The notes under the pieces: model-generated
Database searches by the model: none
What the model saw: only the letters and a program-made list of their open reading frames with translations
Told to the model about the DNA's origin: nothing
Assembly: GCF_001280425.1 (NCBI RefSeq)
Contig: NZ_LIUF01000003.1
Span: forward strand, 434,001 to 498,000
Length of the DNA: 64,000 nucleotides
DNA from: Haloarcula rubripromontorii
Lineage (GTDB): Archaea; Halobacteriota; Halobacteria; Halobacteriales; Haloarculaceae
Reading direction: 5' to 3'
Translations under genes and position numbers: made by a program
In this document: piece by piece, positions 8,513-17,164 of the stretch
How positions within the stretch are numbered: position 1 is the first letter of the stretch
Layout: every line of letters begins with the position of its first letter

Positions 8513-8886
8513 CGGAGTCCACACTGCCGGGCTCCAGAAGCGAAACCCAGACGGCTGGCGGCCGTTTCAGAGTTCGGTCGTCAAGTAGTCACAATGAGTC
8601 AATATTTTGTGTGCAGTTTCTATACCAGATACAGATTTGATACTGTGCTGAAGTCACGGGTTTGCAGAACGGAAAGCAGAGAGACAGCCATTCGTTCTAC
8701 CGGTTTCATGCGAAATCGACATCAGAACCGGTGGTTCAGTCCGTGAGACGAGCGGCTTCTGCTTAGGACAGTTGACCAATATTTTATCGCCTCTTACCGG
8801 TGGGTGTTGTCGGATTGTTGGCGAAATCAACACAGTATGGCCGGTAAAATTAAATATGCTAATACACTAGATACTGCCAAGGGACA
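8513..8886. other. Intergenic region with the TbsP-gene promoter
   Basis: No credible open frame on either strand. An AT-rich TTAAATATG at about 8850-8858 lies some 30 nt before the ATG at 8887 and is the likely TATA box. The rest (8570-8840) shows alternating AT-rich and GC-rich patches without a clear structure. It is long for this region, so extra regulatory sites are possible. Confidence 0.4.
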
Positions 8887-9705
8887 ATGACCGAAAATCT
8901 CCTGCAAGACGACGTCGGTTCTATGTTGACCACGGTGTTTGGGGCAACTGACGAGCCGGTGTACGTCGTGAACCCATCGCGGCGGAGCATCTCGGAGCTT
9001 GTATCAACACTGGACGCGGACTCGGACGCCCCCGAAGTTCGGCTGCTGGCCGACGAGCGGGCACTGAAAGATGTCATGGACGATTTCCTCGTTGCGAGTA
9101 CCGCGGCCGACCTCATCGACGAGGAGCGGCTCACGATGCGACTGCTCGACGACGTGCCGAACCACTCGGTTGCGGTGACTGTCGATACGGTGTATGCGCT
9201 CGTGACCATCAGCGACACGGTCGGCGGTCTCGGGACCGACGACGCGGCGTTCGTGGACAACGCCTACGACTACTACGACTCGGCTTGGGAAGACGCCGAC
9301 GAGTACTCGCTCCGGACGCCGCCGCTCAACCGCGTCCAGAGCACGCTGGAATCCGACATCGGCCCGGAAACCGCGTCGGACTTCAACGACGTTCTCAACT
9401 CTCTGTCGACGGCCCGCGGCGACGGCGACGGCCTCGACGAGGTCACCATCAGCCTGCTCGTGGCCGCACGGAACGGTGAACTGCTGTACGACATCAGCAA
9501 ATGGGGCGAGGATGTCGGGCTGGCGAGCAAGGCGACGTTCTCGCGGACGAAGACGAAACTCGAAGACATGAACCTTATCGACACTGAGAAGGTCCCGATC
9601 GACGTGGGCCGGCCGCGGCTCCGCCTGATGCTCGGTGACGACCGGCTCAAAGACGCCGAACCGGACGAGCTGGCTTCCGTGGCCCAGTCCATCCTCGCCG
9701 CGTAG
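8887..9705 (+). CDS. tbsP: TbsP-family transcriptional regulator (DUF5821)
   Basis: This 272-residue protein begins MTENLLQDDVGSMLTTVFGA and resembles the haloarchaeal DUF5821 family, whose Haloferax member TbsP works with TrmB in controlling gapII. The N-terminal 150 residues form an acidic sensor-like domain (VYVVNPSRRSISEL). The C-terminal 90 residues contain a winged helix: VTISLLVAARNGELLYDISK, then ASKATFSRTKTKLEDMNL as recognition helix, and PRLRLML as wing. It is followed 31 nt later by the YcaO gene and could share a transcript. The family call is from memory, so the symbol is tentative. Confidence 0.65.
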   Translation: MTENLLQDDVGSMLTTVFGATDEPVYVVNPSRRSISELVSTLDADSDAPEVRLLADERALKDVMDDFLVASTAADLIDEERLTMRLLDDVPNHSVAVTVDTVYALVTISDTVGGLGTDDAAFVDNAYDYYDSAWEDADEYSLRTPPLNRVQSTLESDIGPETASDFNDVLNSLSTARGDGDGLDEVTISLLVAARNGELLYDISKWGEDVGLASKATFSRTKTKLEDMNLIDTEKVPIDVGRPRLRLMLGDDRLKDAEPDELASVAQSILAA

Positions 9706-9736
9706 GTTTTTCCCGCTTCACCACGAGGGCTTCGGC

Positions 9737-11446
9737 ATGCGAACTGTCGAAGTCGTCGGGCGTGGACCGGCCGTCGATGCACTCACTGCGTTTCTCGCTG
9801 ATATCGACGTTTCAGTAGCACAGCCGTCGACACCGGCGGACAGCGGTGGCGATCTCGCCGTCGTGGTCGATACCGTCGGGTCGGAGACGTTTGCGGCGTG
9901 GAACGACCGAGCGACAGGTGAGGACATGCCGTGGGTCGCCGTCGAACTGGGCGGCGTCGGCGGCGTCCCGGTGACTGACGCCGCGGTCAGCGGGTTCGGA
10001 CCCGAAACGGGCTGTTTCGACTGTCTCCGGGCTCGGGCCGAGGCCACAGTCGATGACACGGATGAAATCACAGAAGCCCCGGCTGCGGCCACGCAACGAT
10101 TCGCGGGAGCGCTGGCCGGCCGACTGGTAACCCGGTTTCTCGACGGCAACGCTGCCCTCTTCGGGACGGTCACGGAACTCCCACACACACAGCGGCGGTT
10201 CCTGCCGGTCCCGGGCTGTGACTGTGGCGAGACGCCGAGCCGCACCCTCGACGACGGTCGCCAGACGGCCCCGGACAGCGAGGCGCTCTCACGGGCAGAG
10301 CTGGGCCTCGACGAGCGGGTCGGTATCGCCACGGAAGTCGGCGAGGTCGAGTCGTTCCCGGCGCCGTACTACCTGTCGACGCTCGCCGACACCACCGGAT
10401 TCAGCGACGTGTCGGCCGCCGCCAAGGCCGCCGGTGTCGCTATCGACTGGGATACAGCATTCATGAAAGCGCTTGGCGAGAACTACGAGCGGTACGCGGC
10501 CGGCGTCTACCGAGACGGGAAACTGCAACGCGGGACGGTCACCGATGTTCCGGACGCCGTCACACCCGATGCGTTCGTGAGGGATGAAGCCGAATGGGAC
10601 GACTCGACGCCACTCCGCTGGGTCCCGGCGGAAAATCTACTGACCGACGACAGTCGGTCGCTGCCCGCCGAAACCGTCTACTATCCGCCGCCATCGGACG
10701 CTGTCAGGCCGGCAACGACGACCGGACTCGGACTCGGAAACACCGTCACCGAGGCACTGTTGACCGGGCTGTACGAGGTCATCGAGCGTGACGCCGCGAT
10801 GCTGTCGTGGTACTCGACCTTCGAGCCGCTCCGGGTGGCTGTCGAGGACCACGAGCAGTACGACACGCTCCGACGGCGCGCGACATCTGAGGGGCTCGAC
10901 GTGACGGCACTGTTGCTGACACAGGACGTGGACGTGCCAGTCATCACTGTCGCACTGGAACAGGACGAATGGCCGCGCTTCGCGCTCGGGACCGACGCAG
11001 ACCTGGACCCGGGTGCGGCCGCCGTCGGCGCGCTGGAGGAGGCGCTCCAGAACTGGATGGAACTCGACAGCATGGGTCTCGAAGCGGCCATGGACGCACA
11101 GGGCGCTATCGGGCGCTACGCCAAATCGCCCGGCGCGGCGGCCGACCTGACGGCCACGGAGACGGCGGTCCCGCTGGATTCGCTTGGCCCCGACGCAGAC
11201 CTCTCCGACGAGGCGGAGCTAGAGACGCTGTGTGACCGGGCGGCCGATGCGGGGCTCACGCCACATGGGGCACGGCTGACGACGCGCGACCTCGAACAGC
11301 TCGGCTTCGAGGCAGTCCGCGTCGTCTGTCCGTCGGCACAACCGCTGTTCTTCGGTGATTCGTTCTTCGGCGAGCGGGCCGAAGCCGTGCCAGCCGATTT
11401 GGGCTTCGAGCCGCGACTCGACAGGGAGCATCATCCGTTCCCCTAA
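9737..11446 (+). CDS. YcaO-family protein (cyclodehydratase-like)
   Basis: The 569-residue protein has an N-terminal region (residues 1-170) with cysteine pairs (GCFDC and GCDCGE), resembling the partner/clamp domain of azoline-forming systems. A C-terminal YcaO ATP-binding domain carries TGLGLGNTVTEALLTGLYEV followed by IERDAAMLSW, where the Glu residues bind ATP/Mg. YcaO enzymes activate amide oxygen with ATP to make azolines, thioamides or amidines. No precursor peptide or TfuA partner is visible next to it. The start at 9737 (MRTVEVVGRG) is preferred because upstream in-frame codons overlap tbsP. Confidence 0.8.
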   Translation: MRTVEVVGRGPAVDALTAFLADIDVSVAQPSTPADSGGDLAVVVDTVGSETFAAWNDRATGEDMPWVAVELGGVGGVPVTDAAVSGFGPETGCFDCLRARAEATVDDTDEITEAPAAATQRFAGALAGRLVTRFLDGNAALFGTVTELPHTQRRFLPVPGCDCGETPSRTLDDGRQTAPDSEALSRAELGLDERVGIATEVGEVESFPAPYYLSTLADTTGFSDVSAAAKAAGVAIDWDTAFMKALGENYERYAAGVYRDGKLQRGTVTDVPDAVTPDAFVRDEAEWDDSTPLRWVPAENLLTDDSRSLPAETVYYPPPSDAVRPATTTGLGLGNTVTEALLTGLYEVIERDAAMLSWYSTFEPLRVAVEDHEQYDTLRRRATSEGLDVTALLLTQDVDVPVITVALEQDEWPRFALGTDADLDPGAAAVGALEEALQNWMELDSMGLEAAMDAQGAIGRYAKSPGAAADLTATETAVPLDSLGPDADLSDEAELETLCDRAADAGLTPHGARLTTRDLEQLGFEAVRVVCPSAQPLFFGDSFFGERAEAVPADLGFEPRLDREHHPFP

Positions 11447-11464
11447 GCGCGGCCCCAACAGCAG

Positions 11465-12613
11465 TTAAATGCCGAACGTCGCCCGCAGCATATCCCGCGT
11501 CCCCGGCCCCAGACCGACTGCGGTGACGGCGATAAGCAACAGGAGCGCGTACCGTGGGCTGTCGTCGATGAACTCCTGATTGAACAGCGAGACGACCAGC
11601 GAAGCGACGGCGAGCTTGACGATCAGGAACGGCCACGACGTGCCGATGGCGGCCGAGAGGCTGGCCGGCTGAAGCGCCTCGGTGGCTTCGATGATGAACT
11701 CGTTGGCCGGGTGTTTCGGGTAGTACGTCAGCGGGACGTTGAGGGCGTCGAGCCAGTCGGCCAGCAGGACGTTCGCGACGCCGTCGATTGCGTGGCCCCA
11801 GATGACAAGCAGGCCGATATAGCCAGTTCCGTTGTTCAGCGCCGGGCGGTAGGACTCGAATAGACGGTACAGACCGTACGACAGCGCTGACGCCAGCATG
11901 ACAGTCGTGATAAGAACTGACGGATACAACGTCGCGTACTCACGGGTAAGGGCGACAAACGTGAGGTACAGGAGCGTCACGGCGACGAACGCGCCGCCGA
12001 TAGCGCCGGTCGTCCGGTAGTAACTATCGATGACGCCACGCTGTTCGAGGTCCACGCAGGCGACGAGGACGAGCAGCGTCAGCAGGAACACCGTCCCGTA
12101 GATGACGGGACTGATGATGAGCGAACTCAGCGGGTACTCGACGATGGGTGTAACCCCGGCATCGACCGCGCGGTCGGTCGCGTCCTCGACGGTTCGCAAC
12201 GCGCCGCCGAGCAGCATGAACGGCACGAACGCGAAGTAGAGCTTCGGGTCCTCGGCGATGTCCAGTCGCTCGAGGAGGAAGTAGACGCCGACGAGCATGT
12301 ACACCAGAATCAGCATGTAGCCAACCTCGGAGACGATAGTGTACCCCGGCTCAGCGATGAGCCGCCCCTCCTGAATAGCCGCGCTACAGCCATCGTATAG
12401 CGGCTGTGGGCCGGACGCAGTCATTTCGGCACAGCTGGCCGACTTGGCGTCGGCGTACACTGGCCCCCAGAAGTACTGCCAGAGGAACCGATCCCAGACG
12501 GCCTGTGGAGCGGCCATAACGGCCCCGACCGCAACGAGGAGAACTGCAACGAAAGAGCCCACCCAGAGCTGGCCGGGCCCGTACTCATCGACGGCTCGCT
12601 CGAACGTTTCCAT
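11465..12613 (-). CDS. DUF63 family integral membrane protein
   Basis: A 382-residue polytopic protein with about 8-9 hydrophobic helices. Features typical of DUF63 are the WQYFWGPVYADA segment after the first helix, GYTIVSEVGYMLILVYMLVG, MLLGGALRTVEDA, PLSSLIISPVIYGT, and IGLLVIWGHAIDGVANVLL. Function is unknown; the family is conserved across Euryarchaeota. It ends 18 nt from the YcaO stop (convergent). Confidence 0.85.
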   Translation of the reverse strand: METFERAVDEYGPGQLWVGSFVAVLLVAVGAVMAAPQAVWDRFLWQYFWGPVYADAKSASCAEMTASGPQPLYDGCSAAIQEGRLIAEPGYTIVSEVGYMLILVYMLVGVYFLLERLDIAEDPKLYFAFVPFMLLGGALRTVEDATDRAVDAGVTPIVEYPLSSLIISPVIYGTVFLLTLLVLVACVDLEQRGVIDSYYRTTGAIGGAFVAVTLLYLTFVALTREYATLYPSVLITTVMLASALSYGLYRLFESYRPALNNGTGYIGLLVIWGHAIDGVANVLLADWLDALNVPLTYYPKHPANEFIIEATEALQPASLSAAIGTSWPFLIVKLAVASLVVSLFNQEFIDDSPRYALLLLIAVTAVGLGPGTRDMLRATFGI

Positions 12614-12715
12614 GGCCGAGTGACCGGTGGCAGGCGGTTTCAGCGTTCCGGTCCAGTGTGCGTGGAGCGAAAGTCCGCGAGCCAGACGCGGCGGGGTTTG
12701 GATGCGAAAGTAAGT

Positions 12716-13555
12716 TTACTCTCCTTCGAGCGCCTCGTTGCCGGCCGCTACGAATGCCTCGTGTGTCTCGCCGTTAGAGGCGACGACAGAGTCGCTGTCG
12801 TGAGTCCAGGGCTCGCCATCGAGGTCAGTGACTGTGCCGCCGGCCTGTCGAACCATCTGGACGCCGGCAAGCGTATCCCAGGGTGCCATCGGGCGCGTGC
12901 AAACGAGTCCCTCAAGCGCCCCGTCGGCAACGTGTGCCAGCGTTGCCTGGAACGACCCCAGCCGGCGGATGTCACCGAATCGGTCGCCGACGGCACTGCA
13001 CAACCGACCGAACTCGTCCCTGTCATCGCGGTCCCACCAACCGACGGGAGCCACAGCAAACGTCTCCGGGTCGGTTCGGTCACTTACCGAAAGCGCAGTC
13101 CCGTCTCGCATCACATTTTCAGGGCCGGCCGCGTAGAGGTCGCCATACGAGGGGAGATAGGTCACCGATGCGACCGGGTCGCCATCGACGACCGCACTGA
13201 CGGCGGTCCCCCACAGGCGCATTCCACGGACGTAGTTTGCCGTCCCATCGATCGGATCGATTACCCACACAGAGCCGTTACTTGGGATGGTGTCGACCGC
13301 TTCGGGCTCGTAGTCGGCCTCGGGCCCGGCTCGCGTCGAGAGGGCTTCCTCACAGAGGAATCGGTCGCCGGGAAACGCTTCCAGAACAGTGGCGACGACC
13401 TGTCGCTGGGCGTCGCGGTCCGTCTCCGTCACGAGGTCGTTTTTGTTGGCCTTCGACTCAACGTTGAGGTCGCCCCGGAACTGCTCCCGCGCTACGACAC
13501 CGCCAGACCGGGCCGCTCGCTCGGCGACTGCCGCCCGGTGGCTTGCATCTGTCAT
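12716..13555 (-). CDS. Inositol monophosphatase / fructose-1,6-bisphosphatase family protein
   Basis: A 279-residue enzyme of the IMPase superfamily. Metal-binding motifs are FLCEEAL (Glu of motif 1), WVIDPIDGTANYVRGM (the DPIDGT signature) and APWDTLAGVQMVRQAGG (third metal Asp). It dephosphorylates small phosphoesters such as inositol-1-phosphate or fructose-1,6-bisphosphate; archaeal members often do both. The start is the MTDASHRAAV Met at 13555. It is probably monocistronic. Confidence 0.9.
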   Translation of the reverse strand: MTDASHRAAVAERAARSGGVVAREQFRGDLNVESKANKNDLVTETDRDAQRQVVATVLEAFPGDRFLCEEALSTRAGPEADYEPEAVDTIPSNGSVWVIDPIDGTANYVRGMRLWGTAVSAVVDGDPVASVTYLPSYGDLYAAGPENVMRDGTALSVSDRTDPETFAVAPVGWWDRDDRDEFGRLCSAVGDRFGDIRRLGSFQATLAHVADGALEGLVCTRPMAPWDTLAGVQMVRQAGGTVTDLDGEPWTHDSDSVVASNGETHEAFVAAGNEALEGE

Positions 13556-13626
13556 ACCTGACGCTGGACCGCCCTCATTCAAACCGTCTCGCCTTCCAGC
13601 AAAACAGGACCACCACCGGCGATAGG

Positions 13627-13827
13627 TTACTCTTCCTCGACAGCCTCGTCAACAGCGTCGAGAATTGCTTCGGCGATGTCCCGCGCCTCGTTGGGTGTGT
13701 ACAGGACCTGGTTCCCCAGTGACTGTTCAATGCGGACGTAGCCGTCATCGTCCTCAATGGAAAAAAACGCCGTATTCTCCAGTGGTGGCACGTGCAGGCT
13801 TGCCCCCTCGGACTGATCTGTGGCCAT
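13627..13827 (-). CDS. Small acidic haloarchaeal protein, 66 aa
   Basis: From the ATG at 13827 it reads MATDQSEGASLHVPPL and continues FFSIEDDDGYVRIEQ, then an acidic helix (EARDIAEAILDAVDEAVEEE). It is soluble with alternating strands and a terminal helix. Codons upstream of 13827 give a Cys/Arg-rich tail and are unlikely to be translated. AT-rich DNA follows upstream. No function is known to me. Confidence 0.65.
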   Translation of the reverse strand: MATDQSEGASLHVPPLENTAFFSIEDDDGYVRIEQSLGNQVLYTPNEARDIAEAILDAVDEAVEEE

Positions 13828-13945
13828 GGTATCGTTTAACACATACGATGGCTTAAATCTACGGTCGGAACATCGGCACCCGTCCAATTACAAAAATTAA
13901 TAATCAGACCCCAATGACTTAGACTTATGCCGAAAATGTACAGCT

Positions 13946-14125
13946 ATGGCATCGATACGCGGGGCACTCCGGTTCAGCAAGGACATCTCAGTTATCATGT
14001 TTTTAGGAGCTGTTTACATCCTTGGATTAAGCGTCGCAACGCTGATCAGCGCATCGGAGGACCGACTGCCACGGGTACACGCTGTTGGCGGCGAAATCCG
14101 GAGTCGACTTCGCCGGCCAGTGTAA
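13946..14125 (+). CDS. Small single-pass membrane protein, 59 aa
   Basis: A short frame starts MASIRGALRFSKDISVIMF, has one transmembrane helix (ISVIMFLGAVYILGLSVATL) and a basic tail ending RSRLRRPV. The hydrophobic core flanked by charged ends and good haloarchaeal codon use support coding. A longer frame overlaps it in another phase (from 13927) but has no protein-like composition. AT-rich DNA with AATTAATAATC just upstream (about 13894-13904) could be the promoter. Function unknown. Confidence 0.55.
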   Translation: MASIRGALRFSKDISVIMFLGAVYILGLSVATLISASEDRLPRVHAVGGEIRSRLRRPV

Positions 14126-14716
14126 GATACCCAGCAACCGAGTCGCCACAGAACGGTCAGTTGGCACACGGTGTCAGGTCATCACCGATGAGTGTCGTTC
14201 AGATTCGACGAGTTTCAGCGACCGTAGGCGATAGCCGAGACCCACTCACGTGTCTTTAAGCACGAAGTCCGGCGTACTGCGACTATTGCCAACGTGATGT
14301 CCTGTTGGAACCTAGTTCATATTGATTGAGATATCTGTAAGTAAAACACATTCCTGATTCAGTATATTCATCTGATAAATGCATGATTCGCAACGTACAT
14401 TAGTGCCTGAATAGTGTTCCTTACTGATAGGTGCTCATTACACAATACCGTCATGGTTCGAAGAAATTGTGACCAATCAGGGAAATATGAGTGGTTTCGT
14501 CCCAACCATTGTTATTAATTATGAATTACCTCACCCAACAGCTTTATTATATGTTGCTTTGACATGACGTTCTGTGTGGGAACAATGCGGTACCTGTCAG
14601 AATTCAGCCATTGATATCAGATAAAATGGGGCCTACTAGCCGTATTCGCAGAAAGCCGACCAGGGGAGTGGAGAGTGCATGCTACTAGACGCACCAGTTA
14701 CAGCCGAGGTACGGGA
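14126..14716. other. Non-coding, AT-rich intergenic region
   Basis: About 590 bp with no credible gene. From 14300 to 14560 it is markedly AT-rich, with TTTATTATATG near 14541-14551, a strong TATA candidate but 165 bp before the GT2 gene start. A long leader or a regulatory region for the glycosyltransferase is possible. No repeat or RNA structure was recognised. Confidence 0.35.
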
Positions 14717-15934
14717 ATGACAATACAAGCAAATCAGGCAAACCAAGCGAATAAACAGGGGACTGCAGCCAAGACTGCAGACGAATTTCTCGTCACACCG
14801 GAGAGCGAAGTCACGCCGGTTTTGAGCGTCGTGATGCCGACTCTCAACGAAGAGAAAGGAATCGTCGAGTGTATCGATCGGATCAAAACAGCGGTATCCG
14901 AGTTGCGCGTCCCAACTGAGATTATCGTCAGCGACAGTTCGACCGACGCGACACCGGAGCTAGCCCGCGAGCGGGGGGCGACAGTCGTGACCCCTGACGA
15001 ACCGGGCTATGGCTACGCGTATCGCTATGCGTTCGACAAGGCGCGGGGAGAGTACATCGCGATGGGCGATGCCGACACGACGTACGATTTCGAGATGATT
15101 CCGCAGCTTCTCGAACCCGTCAAGAACGGTGACGCGGACATCTGTATGGGGAGTCGACTTGAGGGAGAGATTCGGGACGGGTCGATGCCACCGCTGCATA
15201 AATACGTCGGCAATCCACTGTTGACGCGGTTCCTGAATACGTTCTATGGGGCCGGTGTAAGCGACGCCCACAGCGGGTTCCGCGTGTTCACCAAGGACGC
15301 GCTCGAAACGCTAGAGCTAGAGACGACCGGCATGGAGTTCGCCAGCGAGATGATTATGGAAGCCGGCGCGAACGATCTCACCATCGAAGAGGTCCCGATT
15401 ATCTACCACGAGCGTGAAGGCGAGGAAACGCTCGACAGTTTCAGTGACGGCTGGCGACACGTCCGCTTTATGCTCGTAAACGCGCCGGATTACCTGTTCT
15501 CGTATCCGGCTCTGTTGCTCGTCTCTGCCGGGGCACTGTTGATGTCACTGTCAATCGCCCAGCTGTCGATCAGTGGCGTCAACTTCGGCATACAGACGAT
15601 GGTCGGCGGGTCGCTGCTGGCAATCGTCGGGTATCAGGTCTGGACGCTCGCACTGTTCAGCTCCATCGCCGCGAACCCGATCAACAAACCCGAGGGGCTA
15701 CTCGTCGGGATGATACGGGAGCAGTTCCAGCTGGAACACGGTGCGTCCATCGGCATTCTCGCGGCTGCAGCCGGGATTCTGTACCTCGGGAGCGTGTTCG
15801 GACAGTGGCTGCTCGTCGGCGAAGCGGCGTTGCCGTCAGCCACAGCGACTCTTCTGGCCTCGACAGTCGTCGTACTCGGACTACAGACCGTGTTCGGGTC
15901 GTTCTTTATGAGTATGCTCGCAGACAGCAGCTAA
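14717..15934 (+). CDS. GT2 family glycosyltransferase with C-terminal membrane helices (dolichyl-phosphate sugar synthase-like)
   Basis: The GT-A catalytic domain runs from VLSVVMPTLNEEKGIVE (residue ~37) through TEIIVSDSSTDATPELA, GEYIAMGDADTTYDFEM (the DAD metal motif) and DAHSGFRVFTKDAL. This arrangement matches polyprenyl-phosphate glucosyl/mannosyl synthases such as archaeal Agl enzymes. The last 130 residues hold four hydrophobic helices. It probably loads a sugar onto a dolichol-phosphate carrier for surface glycosylation. The Met at 14717 (MTIQANQANQANKQ) is chosen; one 14 codons upstream is possible. Confidence 0.85.
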   Translation: MTIQANQANQANKQGTAAKTADEFLVTPESEVTPVLSVVMPTLNEEKGIVECIDRIKTAVSELRVPTEIIVSDSSTDATPELARERGATVVTPDEPGYGYAYRYAFDKARGEYIAMGDADTTYDFEMIPQLLEPVKNGDADICMGSRLEGEIRDGSMPPLHKYVGNPLLTRFLNTFYGAGVSDAHSGFRVFTKDALETLELETTGMEFASEMIMEAGANDLTIEEVPIIYHEREGEETLDSFSDGWRHVRFMLVNAPDYLFSYPALLLVSAGALLMSLSIAQLSISGVNFGIQTMVGGSLLAIVGYQVWTLALFSSIAANPINKPEGLLVGMIREQFQLEHGASIGILAAAAGILYLGSVFGQWLLVGEAALPSATATLLASTVVVLGLQTVFGSFFMSMLADSS

Positions 15935-15961
15935 CCGTCGACTATCCATTTTCGGAACGAA

Positions 15962-16882
15962 TCAGTCCTGCGTACACCTGCTAGCGCACGCGTTTTCCGC
16001 ACACGCAACGTCGGGCTGCGTTCGGTTCTCGGCAACAAACTGCCACTCGTTTCGGCCCACGCTGTCGGTACCGTTCGAATAGGTGAGCTGTCTGTACAGT
16101 CCGTTGTAGTTCATCACGCTATCGTACTCCGTTCGGGAGTAGCGCTCCTCATCAATGCCGTCCTGGTGGGCGTCGAGGCCCATCGCGTGCCCGAATTCGT
16201 GCATGAACAGCGAAGCGGTGATTTTCGTCGAATCGAATCGCTCCATCGCCGCGACCTCAGGTCGTCCCGCACCGACGTAGTAGTCGTCCCCGTTGTAGGC
16301 GACATCGTCGGTGAGCAGGACGTAGTAATAGCCGTCAGAACGGTGCTGTGAGTGGTTGGCCCGGAAGTCATAGATGTCGTTTCCGGCCCCAGCGCGGGAT
16401 TTCGAGTAAACCGTCCCGTTGGCCGAGAGGTTCGTATCGTCCGTGGCGAGATGGATATCGATCCCGGTGGAGCCGTCGGGGTTCGAAACAGGTGCCTCCG
16501 CAAACGTCTCCACAATGGACGTCTGGACCGGCTCGCTGAGCGTCGTTGACTCCGTGGAATCAACCTCGACGTAGATATCCGTTCGGAGTGGGTCCGCATC
16601 GGGAATCGCCTGCTCGCAGCGGACTTCCATGCCGTCCGGATAGCCGTCGCCGTCCGTGTCCGCTTTGGCCGGGTTAGTATGGTAAACGGACCGCTCTAGC
16701 GAATCCGCCAGTCCGTCGCCGTCTGTATCAGTGGCGTTCGGACCGGCCTGTACCTGCTGTCTGCTCGGCGTATCGGCCCCACCACCGCTAGTAGTGTTCA
16801 CCTGTGGCGGCACCCCGGCGGCTGGAAGCACGACGCCAGCGAGAAGCAGCATGGCGAGGACAACGGCACCGAAACGAGCCAT
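15962..16882 (-). CDS. Secreted zinc metalloprotease (metzincin-like) with thrombospondin type-3-like calcium repeats
   Basis: From the ATG at 16882 the protein starts MARFGAVVLAMLLLAGVVLP, a Sec-type signal peptide. Next come two calcium-binding DTDGDGxxD repeats (DTDGDGLADSLE, DTDGDGYPDGME). The catalytic domain holds MHEFGHAMGLDAHQDG, an HExxHxxGxxH zinc site, and a downstream SVMNYNG, the Met-turn of metzincins. Two cysteine pairs lie near the C-terminus. An extracellular protease or processing enzyme is the simplest reading. The frame opens further upstream (to 17008), but only this Met gives an N-terminal signal. Confidence 0.8.
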   Translation of the reverse strand: MARFGAVVLAMLLLAGVVLPAAGVPPQVNTTSGGGADTPSRQQVQAGPNATDTDGDGLADSLERSVYHTNPAKADTDGDGYPDGMEVRCEQAIPDADPLRTDIYVEVDSTESTTLSEPVQTSIVETFAEAPVSNPDGSTGIDIHLATDDTNLSANGTVYSKSRAGAGNDIYDFRANHSQHRSDGYYYVLLTDDVAYNGDDYYVGAGRPEVAAMERFDSTKITASLFMHEFGHAMGLDAHQDGIDEERYSRTEYDSVMNYNGLYRQLTYSNGTDSVGRNEWQFVAENRTQPDVACAENACASRCTQD

Positions 16883-17164
16883 CGAGACGGTACGGAGCCA
16901 GAGGTGGCTGGTGTCGGCACAGTTACCTGGTTTTTCAGACTCAGTATTAAGATTGATTCCAGAAATTGCACTCATACAGGCTCCCGAAATTCGAGATAGA
17001 ATAGACATGAGTGGTACCTATACCCCCATATTTTCGATTGGCGGTTAAGAAGGTGATTCTCCAGATATCAATATCAATTTCGATAGTAAGGACATGCATA
17101 ACTCAGAGGGCTCCGGCTGTGTCTGTCGGTATATTCAATGGGCTCGGTTCAGTAACGGAAGGTA

